DNA of 13,685 bases from JAADHU01 sp964446495. GTDB lineage: Bacteria > Pseudomonadota > Gammaproteobacteria > Steroidobacterales > Woeseiaceae. Numbering within the stretch: position 1 is the first letter of the stretch; each line of letters opens with the position of its first letter. Below the pieces are notes generated by a model. That model saw only the letters and a program-made list of their open reading frames with translations, made no database searches and was not told where the DNA came from. The stretch spans positions 1-13,685 of the forward strand of contig CAYUOY010000111.1 of NCBI GenBank assembly GCA_964446495.1, read 5' to 3'. The position numbers and the translations under genes are program-made. Below, piece by piece: positions 1 to 6,787 of the stretch.

Positions 1-137
1 GAAGGCATCCGCTGTGGGACAGACAGGCGCTGGGGGCAATTACCACCCCAAAACTGATCGGCTTTTTCCCTGCCTGATCGATCGATTTGCACAAACCGCT
101 CGTCTGGCGTAATCACTCCCCAGCCGTCGGCTTGCAT
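1..137 (-). CDS. Possible 3'-truncated ORF, unidentified
   Basis: A minus-strand frame is open from the window edge through an ATG at 135-137 and further upstream, where it becomes antisense to the binding-protein gene, so its true start cannot be placed. From the ATG it reads MQADGWGVITPDERFVQIDR and continues with a mixed, protein-like composition. I do not recognise the family. No convincing ribosome binding site precedes the ATG. In positions 1-214 none of the three + strand frames continues into the transporter gene. It could be a divergent neighbour of the transporter or a chance open frame; only sequence left of the window would decide. Confidence 0.25.
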   Translation of the reverse strand, partial: MQADGWGVITPDERFVQIDRSGREKADQFWGGNCPQRLSVPQRMP

Positions 138-226
138 TTGCCGGGTTTTGCCATAGTCTTCACGCAATGTAATTTCGGTGCCACGCGTATCGTATGGTGT
201 AGCGGACCTGCCCGTTGGGAGCAATA

Positions 227-1015
227 TTGAAAGCGATATTTTTCGGCCTCGTTGCGATAGTACTACTGGCGTTGGTGTCGATTGACGTGCGCGGTCAAGA
301 TCTAAATGTGGGTGCCAATATTGGCAACGTACCCTGGGAGTTTCAAAACGCCAGCGGAGAATTCATCGGCTTTGAGGTCGATCTCGTTAAGAAAATCGCC
401 GCGCGCATGGGAAGAACGGTCACGATCACCAATATTCCTTTTAACGGCCTGTTTGCAGCGGTTCAATCCGGTCGAATCGATATCGCGGTGTCATCGATTA
501 CGATCACGGACAAGAGGCTTCGGTCGGTCTCGTTCGCGCAACCCTATTACGACAGTGCGCAGTCACTGACCGTCTCATCACGCAGCGACGCCGCGAGTCT
601 TGGTGACATGCGTGGCAAGATCGTCGGAGTCGACACCGGATCGACGGGCGATATCTGGGCAACCGGTAATCAGGCCCGTTACGGTTTCTCAGACATACGG
701 CGTTTTGAGGGTCTTGCCCCCGCAATGCTCGATTTGCAGTCGGGTCGTCTGCATGGATACATCTCCGACATCCCGGCGCTGGAATACTTTATCAAGAATA
801 AACCGCACTACAGAATTGTTGAGCGGATCGAAACCGGTGAAAGTTATTCATTGATGCTGGCGAAAAATAATCCTCTCGGTGATGAGATCAACGCAGTGAT
901 CAGTCGATTGAAAGAAGAGGTATATATCGCCGACTTGCACCAGAAGTGGTTTGGCAGCAAGCCAGACCCGTTGAGTTCAACCGTGATAATCAGCGAAAGA
1001 CCGCACGCGCCCTAG
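227..1015 (+). CDS. Polar amino-acid ABC transporter, periplasmic substrate-binding protein (family 3)
   Basis: Binds an amino acid in the periplasm and delivers it to the membrane permease encoded next door. I place the start at the TTG at 227: GGGAG at 217-221 lies 5 nt upstream and the product opens with a compact signal peptide, MKAIFFGLVAIVLLALVSID, cleaved around VRGQ. A TTG 12 nt further upstream (215) is also possible. The family-3 signature is GFEVDLVKKIAARMG. The segment SSITITDKRLRSVSFAQPYY holds the arginine that in relatives contacts the ligand carboxylate, and the Asp in GYISDIPAL sits where relatives bind the ligand amino group. Length (262 aa) is normal. Substrate cannot be read from the sequence; the PLP-enzyme gene downstream makes an amino acid such as cystine conceivable. 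The cognate ATPase gene is broken, so function may depend on an ATPase encoded elsewhere. Confidence 0.9.
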   Translation: MKAIFFGLVAIVLLALVSIDVRGQDLNVGANIGNVPWEFQNASGEFIGFEVDLVKKIAARMGRTVTITNIPFNGLFAAVQSGRIDIAVSSITITDKRLRSVSFAQPYYDSAQSLTVSSRSDAASLGDMRGKIVGVDTGSTGDIWATGNQARYGFSDIRRFEGLAPAMLDLQSGRLHGYISDIPALEYFIKNKPHYRIVERIETGESYSLMLAKNNPLGDEINAVISRLKEEVYIADLHQKWFGSKPDPLSSTVIISERPHAP

Positions 1016-1069
1016 TGCAGATACGGATTTGATAATGTGTTTTTTGCACCTGACTAAAAACCACAGTAC

Positions 1070-1738
1070 ATGAACTTCATCGATACATTTTTTAACTGGG
1101 ACGTACTCGCCAGTTCGTTGCCGTTGCTGTTGTCCGGTCTGAAGGTAACGTTGCTACTGGGGTTGGTCAGCGTTGTTGCAGGTCTCGTGCTCGGTCTCAT
1201 GATCGCATTAGTCCGGCTCTATGCAACGCGTCCGATTCGGCTAATTGCCATCGTCTACATCGATTTGTTTCGATCAATTCCCCTGCTCGTCTTGCTAATC
1301 CTCGTTTACTTCGCTTTGCCATTCATCGGCATAAGCTTGTCGCCCTTTGCATCTGCAGCAACGGCATTGACGATCGTCTCGTCCGCCTATACCGCAGAGA
1401 TATTTCGTGCCGGTATCGAGGCAATTCCGAGAGGACAATTTGAGGCGTCGAAGTCGTTGGGTCTTCGCCACCGGCACGTGATGTCCGACGTCATTCTTCC
1501 ACAGGCGATTCGGATCGTTATACCCCCACTGACAAACAACTGCATAAACGTCATCAAGGACACCGCGCTGGCATCCGTGGTTGCCATGCCCGATTTGCTT
1601 AAACAGGCAACACAGGCGCAAGCGCTTGAGGCCAATCCGACGCCGCTGATCGTCGCCGCCCTGATGTATATTGGCTTGCTTTGGCCGCTGGTGTTGCTGG
1701 TCGGGCGTTTCGAGAAAAGTCTCAGGACGACACAGTGA
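1070..1738 (+). CDS. Polar amino-acid ABC transporter permease (HisM/GlnP type)
   Basis: Inner-membrane subunit of a polar amino-acid importer, 222 aa, the usual length for a subunit that homodimerises. Hydrophobic segments are visible near residues 15-45, 58-82, 85-105 and 190-213. The cytoplasmic EAA loop that docks the ATPase is intact: EAIPRGQFEASKSLGLRHRH followed by the conserved LPQAIRIVIPPLTN. It lies 54 nt after the binding-protein stop, so the two are probably co-transcribed, although the ribosome binding site in front of its ATG is weak. Its TGA stop overlaps a GTG start (GTGA, 1735-1738) of what was the ATPase gene. That arrangement is typical of an intact three-gene operon, but here the ATPase is reduced to a stub, leaving the permease without a local partner. 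Confidence 0.95.
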   Translation: MNFIDTFFNWDVLASSLPLLLSGLKVTLLLGLVSVVAGLVLGLMIALVRLYATRPIRLIAIVYIDLFRSIPLLVLLILVYFALPFIGISLSPFASAATALTIVSSAYTAEIFRAGIEAIPRGQFEASKSLGLRHRHVMSDVILPQAIRIVIPPLTNNCINVIKDTALASVVAMPDLLKQATQAQALEANPTPLIVAALMYIGLLWPLVLLVGRFEKSLRTTQ

Positions 1739-1833
1739 ATAACATCGTCTCCATCAAAAGGCTATCCAAAACGTTTGCTGGTTTCAACGCGGTTTCGCGT
1801 CATCAATTCGGAGTACCTTTTGAATCAGGATAA
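1735..1833 (+). pseudogene. Remnant of the ABC transporter ATPase gene (5' end only)
   Basis: A GTG start overlapping the permease stop by four bases opens a 32-residue frame, MNNIVSIKRLSKTFAGFNAV followed by SRHQFGVPFESG and a TAA at 1831-1833. The first 20 residues match the beginning of polar amino-acid ABC ATPases (short beta strand, then L-x-K-x-F). The Walker A, signature and Walker B regions are absent. After about 1791 the +2 frame reads FASSIRSTF and stops with TGA at 1821-1823. That resembles the short hydrophobic tail ending many of these ATPases (FLSxI-type), so the stub may be the N-terminus joined out of frame to the last ten or so codons, i.e. an internal deletion of about 220 codons. 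The N-terminal match is seen directly; the C-terminal match is inference. Confidence 0.7.
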
Positions 1834-1837
1834 CAGG

Positions 1838-3058
1838 TTGAACATCGATCAAGTGCGCGAGCAGTTTCCCGGACTCGCGAACGGGTGGGCATTTTTCGAC
1901 AACGCCGGCGGAACCCAGATTCTTGCGTCGGTCGTAGAACGAGTGAGTGATTTTCTGCTTAACAAGAATGCACAGCTGGGTGGCAGTTACGCAGTTTCCC
2001 AAGAAGCGGCCCAGTCATTGGCGAAGGGGCGCGAGGCGATGATGAAATTTGTCAACGCAGGTCGCCCGGAGGAAATCGCATTTGCGTCGTCGTCGACAGT
2101 TGCATTGCAGAATTTGGCCCGCAGCATGGCAGGCCAGCTCCGGGAAGGTGATGAAATCATCGTGACGGTGTCCGATCACGAAACCAATATCGGACCCTGG
2201 GTTGGCCTGGAGAAGATCGGTGTCAGGATCAAAGTGTGGAACCTCGACCGGGAAACGCTGCAATTACGTCTGGAGGATCTCGATGCTCTGATGACAGAGC
2301 GGACAAAACTGGTTGCGGTTACACATGCATCGAATATTATCGGTACCGTCAATCCGGTAGGTGATATCGCCGACTTCGTCCACGAACGAGGCGCCCTTAT
2401 TTGCGTCGACTCCGTCGCTCTCGCGCCGCACCGTGCTATCGATGTTCGGGCCTGGGATATCGATTTTCTAGTGTTCAGCCTGTACAAGGTATTTGGCCCA
2501 CACTACGCCGTAATGTATTGTAAGTATTCATTATTTATCGAACTCGACAATCTTTATCACTATTTTTATGGCAGGGAGAGTATCCCCGGCAAGCTTGAGC
2601 CCGGCAATGCCAATTACGAACTCGCCTATGCGTCTACCGGCATTGTCGACTATCTGTGCGATTTGGGAATGCGGGCCGGAGCGTCCGGGACGGTTCATGG
2701 CAAAATCGCGGCGGCTTTCGATTGTATTGCCGAGCATGAGCGAGCGATAGCGGAGCGCTTGCTGGTTTTCCTGCGAAGTCGCGACGACTGCCGGATTATC
2801 GGGCACGATCACGGCGATCATCCGGATCGGGTGCCTACGATCAGCTTCCGCTTTCACGGCCGCGATGCCGCAGACCTCGCGCGGCGAATGGACGATTTCA
2901 ATATCGCCATTCGTTACGGCGACTTTCACGCACGGCGGTTAATCGAGTATCTCGACCTCGCGGATGCCAATGGGGTCCTGAGAGTGTCCATGGCCCACTA
3001 CAATACGCTGGATGAAGTCGACGCGTTGGTGGCTGCTTTCGAGCAGATACTCGCCTGA
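1838..3058 (+). CDS. Class V aminotransferase, cysteine-desulfurase-like (VC1184-type)
   Basis: A fold-type I PLP enzyme of about 406 aa. I prefer the TTG at 1838, with AGGA at 1827-1830 seven bases upstream; a TTG at 1820, overlapping a TGA as TTGA, is an alternative, and the frame is open back to 1775. The N-terminal motif FFDNAGGTQ is characteristic of the VC1184-type subfamily. PLP-site residues are visible: the SSSTVAL turn, SDHETN (His114), CVDS (Asp191) and the Schiff-base lysine in FSLYKVFGPH (Lys217). Where group II desulfurases such as SufS carry their catalytic cysteine in a G-x-H-C-A motif, this protein reads RYGDFHARRL with no cysteine, so sulfur release by the standard mechanism is doubtful. 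It follows the broken ATPase gene immediately and may have been the fourth gene of the transporter operon. Exact substrate unknown. Confidence 0.88.
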   Translation: MNIDQVREQFPGLANGWAFFDNAGGTQILASVVERVSDFLLNKNAQLGGSYAVSQEAAQSLAKGREAMMKFVNAGRPEEIAFASSSTVALQNLARSMAGQLREGDEIIVTVSDHETNIGPWVGLEKIGVRIKVWNLDRETLQLRLEDLDALMTERTKLVAVTHASNIIGTVNPVGDIADFVHERGALICVDSVALAPHRAIDVRAWDIDFLVFSLYKVFGPHYAVMYCKYSLFIELDNLYHYFYGRESIPGKLEPGNANYELAYASTGIVDYLCDLGMRAGASGTVHGKIAAAFDCIAEHERAIAERLLVFLRSRDDCRIIGHDHGDHPDRVPTISFRFHGRDAADLARRMDDFNIAIRYGDFHARRLIEYLDLADANGVLRVSMAHYNTLDEVDALVAAFEQILA

Positions 3059-3132
3059 TATGCCATCTGCAATCGCTAAATTGACAAACAAAAAATTGAC
3101 GAAAATCAGTGAATGTACACGGCGGTTTTCCA

Positions 3133-3325
3133 GTGAAGCTCGCAACTCTTGAAGCCCGCGGCCGAGACGGTACGGTCGTTGTAGTCAGTATGAATCTTTC
3201 GAGGTTGGTGGCAGTGCCGCGAATAGCCTCCGCAATGGGAATTACGGGGCCGATTTACTCGATTGCGTCGTGCTCGAAAACTTGAGGGATCGCTCGCCCG
3301 AATGCGTCGAGGGCGGGTATTATAG
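3133..3325 (+). pseudogene. Remnant of a fumarylacetoacetate-hydrolase-family gene (5' end, frameshifted)
   Basis: A GTG at 3133 with GGCGG seven bases upstream opens a 50-codon frame. Its first 35 residues (MKLATLEARGRDGTVVVVSM, then NLSRLVAVPRIASAM) match the characteristic start of FAH-family hydrolases of about 330 aa, such as those typically beginning MKLATLKDGSRDG. The frame stops at TGA 3283-3285. Near the stop another frame reads RKLEGSLARMRRGRV, which fits the LEALaarLnaGxV helix that follows in the family, so a frameshift probably lies around 3240-3280. Nothing after about 3325 resembles the catalytic metal-binding domain. The remaining roughly 270 codons appear deleted, with an intact OsmC gene 70 bp later. 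The N-terminal match is strong; the frameshift assignment is tentative. Confidence 0.62.
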
Positions 3326-3386
3326 GGAAAGCCATTGGCCAGCCTGTGTCAACAGACGATAGAAGGCCTACCGAAATCTAAAACTG

Positions 3387-3391
3387 CGGAG
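3387..3391 (+). promoter_or_regulatory. Ribosome binding site of the OsmC-family gene
   Basis: CGGAG lies seven bases before the ATG at 3399 and supports that start. An AT-rich TATTAT at about 3318-3323 could be a -10 element, but I see no convincing -35 partner, so no promoter is claimed. Confidence 0.6.
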
Positions 3392-3398
3392 TACAGCA

Positions 3399-3824
3399 AT
3401 GGCACGTATAACAGCAAACCTGACGGCCGGCATGGTCGTTCAAATCAGTAACGGACGACATGATTGGACTGCCGACGAACCCACGAGCGCTGACGGCACT
3501 GATACGGGACCCAATCCCTACGAATTGCTGCTGGGCGCATTGGCGGCCTGCACGTGCATCACGATTTCAGGGTATTGCAAGCACAAAGGACTGGCGCTGC
3601 GGTCCGTCAGCACGTCGTACGATTTCGAACGTATACACGCGGATGACTGCGAAGAATGTGACGAAGAGGCCAAAGGCATGCTCGACCACATCACGAGCAA
3701 CGTGCACATCGAAGGCGACTTCGACGATGCCCAACGCAAGCGAATCGCACAGATCGCCACCCGCTGTCCGGTGCACAAAACCCTGGCGAAGGGTATTCAT
3801 ATCGAGGACAACGCGACCTTCTGA
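3399..3824 (+). CDS. OsmC-family thiol peroxidase-like protein
   Basis: A 141-residue OsmC/YhfA-type protein, small and cytoplasmic, with no signal peptide. Members of the wider family reduce organic peroxides through two cysteines. The first lies in GALAACTCITISGYC (Cys51 is the expected peroxidatic residue; Cys53 and Cys60 are nearby) and the resolving one in ATRCPVHKTL (Cys123). An additional HADDCEEC segment (Cys84, Cys87) is frequent in this particular OsmC branch and might add a redox or metal site. Length is normal and both ends match family limits, so the gene appears intact although flanked by two broken genes. It converges tail to tail, with no gap, on the arsenate-reductase-like remnant (stop ends 3824; the opposite stop begins at 3825). 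A detoxification role is likely; the exact substrate is unknown. Confidence 0.93.
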   Translation: MARITANLTAGMVVQISNGRHDWTADEPTSADGTDTGPNPYELLLGALAACTCITISGYCKHKGLALRSVSTSYDFERIHADDCEECDEEAKGMLDHITSNVHIEGDFDDAQRKRIAQIATRCPVHKTLAKGIHIEDNATF

Positions 3825-4022
3825 TTACCGCGAAGTTAGCCGCATTTCATTTTTCACCAGAACAGCCCATCCTGCAGAATCAAGATTGCTCAGTGCTTTT
3901 CGGATAGGTGCGTATGGGTCTGGAGAAAAGACGGGATAGTCACGGGTATGAGGATGTCGGGCCCAGCCCACTGCCATCTGAGACCGGTATGAATTGCCCG
4001 TGCACAAGAACTGTACCTTCAT
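3825..4022 (-). pseudogene. Probable remnant of an ArsC/LMW-phosphatase-type arsenate reductase
   Basis: This 65-residue frame begins MKVQFLCTGNSYRSQMAVGW and continues ARH. That is very close to the N-terminus of thioredoxin- or glutathione-coupled ArsC proteins (FLCTGNSCRSQMAEGWARH), including the CX5R phosphate-binding loop (Cys7 to Arg13). The usual second cysteine of that loop is a tyrosine here. After residue 23 the expected fold is lost: there is no DP general-acid loop or later helices, and the frame ends after 65 residues against a usual 130-140. A short PVF string at about residues 30-32 could come from the central CPVFPG segment, implying an internal deletion, but this is weak. It follows the reductase gene 4083-5936 by 60 bp on the same strand. 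A short functional protein seems unlikely. Confidence 0.5.
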
Positions 4023-4082
4023 CCGGCCAGGCTTGCGACCATGCGGCGCGTACGCTTACGACCTCCGTCCGGCCTTTGCCTG

Positions 4083-5936
4083 TCAGATACCGAAGTCGTC
4101 GAAAAAGATCTGTGACTCCGGAACACCAAGTTCGGCAAGCATTTTGCGTGTTGCCGACAGCATCAGCGGCGGCCCGCACACGTAGTATTCGAAATCACGG
4201 TGATTCTTGACTTTATTCAGAAATTCGTCCCGTACAGCAGCATGGACGAGCCCTTTGGCACCGTTCCATTCATCCGAGGTCTTGGGCTCGGACAACACTG
4301 CCTGCCAAACGAAATTCTCGTGCTGACTTTGCAGTTCATCGAGTTCCTCGACATAAAACAAATCTCGCTTGCGGCGGGCACCGTACCAGTATCTGATGTT
4401 GCGGCCACTCTTCTGATGCACGAGATCGTGCCGTATGATCGATCGAAGCGGTGCCATGCCGGCGCCACCACCAATCATAATCATGTCGCGATCAGTAGAG
4501 CTCGCCTTGAAATCGCCGAGCGGACCCACCAGATCAAGTACATCGCCCGTACGTAACGACCACATATAGGAGGATCCGGCACCGGCAAAAGCTTCCGGTG
4601 CATCGACAGGCGGCGGTATAAACCGGACGTTAAGTATAATTTTACTGTGGTCATCTTCAGGTACATTCACCAACGAATATGCACGCCGGATCTCCGTATC
4701 TGTGTGGCTGACGTTTGCCGCTGTGTGGTGAAGCAACATCGCAGCCGCCTCGCTGCTCAGGTCGAGATCCGATTCGGTGAGTTTATGTGGTGGTATCAAA
4801 ACGTGCGTGTACGATCCAGCATGATAATTAAGCTCGTCGTCCAGCACTTTGAGGGTAATTTCACGAATGAAGGGCGTAACAAGCCGGCTCTCGACTACTT
4901 CCGCGTGATGCTGCTCTGCTGACAACGCTGTGTCTGAAATTCCGACCGACATGTTATCGGTAACCTCGGCCTGGCAAGACAGACGAATCCCCTGCCGCCT
5001 GGCGTGCTCCGGTATCATGCGAAGATCCGCAGGCGTCTCTTCGGCATCGGGAGAAAGGCTTACGACGCACAGACCGCAGGTACCCCCGCCACCGCAGTTG
5101 GATGGCAAAGTGATATCCCCCTTCGCCAACTCGTCGTACAAGCGCCCACCAGCATGCGACATTATGCGCGCGAGTATTTCACCGTGTGGCGCGCATACAG
5201 AAATCTCTGTCCTTTTCCTGCCCAGGCCGCCAGGCAGCAATCCGAGAAAGTCTTCCTTGCGGAAGCTCCCGAAAAACAACACGACGCCGGTAATCGCGAA
5301 CCAGGCCGCGGTCAATGAAGCGATAATAGCCAGCGTGTTGTTAAAACTCTCTCGCCCCTGGTAGTCCATGATATGCAACATCCAGAACACATCGAACAAG
5401 CGCCATGTATCGTTGCGCCGTTCCAGAATCGCGCCATCGCCCTGTGACACGTACAGTGATGTTGCGTCGCCATCATCGAAATCCACCCGCCATACGTCAC
5501 CCGTATGTCGCCTGACTTCCATCGACGGCGCAGATACCGATGTGACATTGCTTAGCTGACCGCTACCGGCATAGTCGTTTTGTGCAACCCGTCGCGCGAC
5601 TGCGTCGGTGATGTCAAATCTGCGACCGGTCGTTGCGTCAAATAGCCGCGGACCCAGCGAGGTTTCGGCCCGGTACATCGGCACATCGAGGAATGTGAGG
5701 AAATTGACTCGCAGAATCGCAATTTCATCGGAAAACTGTGACAAAATTTCGGCTGGCTCAAGCAGCGCCGCACCCTGCACCAGAACCGGGCGTTCGTTCT
5801 GGCTACGCTTGTTGTGAGTGCCCTGAACCCGGTCGTGTTCCAGCAGACCCATCATGAAGCCGCTCACCATCCAGATGCCAACCTGAATGCCAATTGCCAG
5901 ACCAATCCACTTGTGCAGTTTCCGAAACAAGATCAT
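4083..5936 (-). CDS. PepSY membrane protein fused to NqrF-like NADH reductase (2Fe-2S/FAD)
   Basis: A 617-residue fusion predicted to carry electrons from NADH through FAD and a 2Fe-2S cluster to an acceptor at or beyond the inner membrane. Residues 1-225 form a PepSY_TM-type unit: helix 1 (about 10-32, after KLHKW), a periplasmic PepSY part (about 35-195, ending LYVSQGDGAILERR) and helix 2 (about 201-223). Residues 243-335 are a ferredoxin domain with ligands Cys281, Cys287, Cys290 and Cys321. Residues 345-617 are a ferredoxin-NADP reductase fold with the flavin motif RAYS (418-421), nucleotide loop GGGAGMAP (489-496), CGPP (587-590) and the DFGI tail typical of NqrF. True NqrF has a single N-terminal helix, so the PepSY module replaces it. 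His8 and His188 recur in the paralogous neighbour and are candidate heme ligands. The gene starts 12 nt after its neighbour's stop. Confidence 0.93.
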   Translation of the reverse strand: MILFRKLHKWIGLAIGIQVGIWMVSGFMMGLLEHDRVQGTHNKRSQNERPVLVQGAALLEPAEILSQFSDEIAILRVNFLTFLDVPMYRAETSLGPRLFDATTGRRFDITDAVARRVAQNDYAGSGQLSNVTSVSAPSMEVRRHTGDVWRVDFDDGDATSLYVSQGDGAILERRNDTWRLFDVFWMLHIMDYQGRESFNNTLAIIASLTAAWFAITGVVLFFGSFRKEDFLGLLPGGLGRKRTEISVCAPHGEILARIMSHAGGRLYDELAKGDITLPSNCGGGGTCGLCVVSLSPDAEETPADLRMIPEHARRQGIRLSCQAEVTDNMSVGISDTALSAEQHHAEVVESRLVTPFIREITLKVLDDELNYHAGSYTHVLIPPHKLTESDLDLSSEAAAMLLHHTAANVSHTDTEIRRAYSLVNVPEDDHSKIILNVRFIPPPVDAPEAFAGAGSSYMWSLRTGDVLDLVGPLGDFKASSTDRDMIMIGGGAGMAPLRSIIRHDLVHQKSGRNIRYWYGARRKRDLFYVEELDELQSQHENFVWQAVLSEPKTSDEWNGAKGLVHAAVRDEFLNKVKNHRDFEYYVCGPPLMLSATRKMLAELGVPESQIFFDDFGI

Positions 5937-5948
5937 GAAATAGTGGTC

Positions 5949-6680
5949 TCAGGTTCCTGCAAAGTCGGCAGCATCAGCGCTCGCGCTGCGACGTTTCAGT
6001 GTGTAAAACAGCAGCCAGATCCCGCTTATCGCGAAGGCAAAACCGGCAACAGCAGCGATGCGCAACAGGTTGTTATTGATATCAGAGCGATTCTCGTAGT
6101 CCATGATATGGAACATCCAGAGAAAATCGTACAGTCTCCAATAGGTATGACGGCGAGTAATCAGCGCGCCTGTATTCGGGGAAACGTAGAAAGTCGTCGC
6201 GATGGAGTCGTCGAAGCCGACCTGCCAAAGAGGCAGCGGACGAGTCTGTATTTCTGATGGTTTATCCGAATCGGTGCTTAGCAATCTGGCGCTCGTAACA
6301 TCTCCATCGGCCGCGTAGTAGTACTGTGCGAGCTCGACCGCCATTTCTTTGTTTATCGGGGATATTGTTTGTCCGCTAACGGCATCGAGCAGTACAGTCG
6401 CAGCATTCGCGGCGACGACATAATGCGGCTGGCCCAGGCGTGACACCAACTCAACATCAATTGTGTCCGGATATCGCTCAAGCACCGCAGACACTGGATA
6501 GAGATTGGCCAGACCGCCGTCCAGGGGTTCCACGACGTTCCTGACCAACGGATCGCCGTGGATGTAGTCAATGCTGATCGTCGCCATGTAGGCACCACTG
6601 AGCATCCAGAACAGCACCTGCACACCGATGAACAGAGCGATCCATTTATGAAGCTTTCGGGCGAGAAACGGGGCTTTCAT
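5949..6680 (-). CDS. Two-helix PepSY-domain inner-membrane protein
   Basis: A 243-residue paralogue of the N-terminal third of the next gene. Both share the N-terminal pattern RKLHKWI followed by IG-x-QV and WM-x-SG, and both end the periplasmic part with a HIMDY motif. Helix 1 is about residues 13-34, helix 2 about 208-228, with a periplasmic PepSY region between (TTFYVSPNTGALITRR). His11 and His191 match His8 and His188 of the fusion protein and could bind heme. It carries no flavin or iron-sulfur domain of its own. Known PepSY_TM reductases such as FoxB and PiuB have about four helices in one chain, so this protein and the fusion may each supply half. It is 107 bp downstream of the receptor gene and 12 nt upstream of the fusion gene, which suggests one transcript. 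The ribosome binding site is weak. Confidence 0.9.
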   Translation of the reverse strand: MKAPFLARKLHKWIALFIGVQVLFWMLSGAYMATISIDYIHGDPLVRNVVEPLDGGLANLYPVSAVLERYPDTIDVELVSRLGQPHYVVAANAATVLLDAVSGQTISPINKEMAVELAQYYYAADGDVTSARLLSTDSDKPSEIQTRPLPLWQVGFDDSIATTFYVSPNTGALITRRHTYWRLYDFLWMFHIMDYENRSDINNNLLRIAAVAGFAFAISGIWLLFYTLKRRSASADAADFAGT

Positions 6681-6742
6681 ATTTCATAACCAGACATTGA
6701 CGATGATTTGGCAGTGTCGCACGGGAGCGCGCAGCGGTGTAC

Positions 6743-6773
6743 GAGCGGGACAACGTTAACCATTGCCCCGCTC
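6743..6773 (-). other. Intercistronic hairpin between receptor and PepSY genes
   Basis: The arms GAGCGGG (6743-6749) and CCCGCTC (6767-6773) are perfect inverted repeats. After one mismatch, CAA and TTG extend the stem by three more pairs. No T-run follows on the minus strand, so this is not a standard rho-independent terminator. It may be an mRNA processing or stability element that separates the abundance of the receptor message from the downstream membrane-protein genes. Confidence 0.5.
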
Positions 6774-6787
6774 ACTACCACAGCTTG

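Noticed and set aside
215..226. TTG at 215 as start of the binding protein
   Set aside because: It would place the ribosome binding site inside the coding region; the TTG at 227 has GGGAG at the right distance and a cleaner signal peptide.
3081..3115. Two TTGAC copies (3081 and 3096) as -35 elements before the FAH remnant
   Set aside because: No TATAAT-like sequence sits at 16-18 bp from either copy, so a promoter is not supported.
4930..5364. Long + strand open frames opposite the PepSY-NqrF fusion
   Set aside because: They are antisense shadows of a gene with clear domain motifs, have no recognisable protein features and lack ribosome binding sites.
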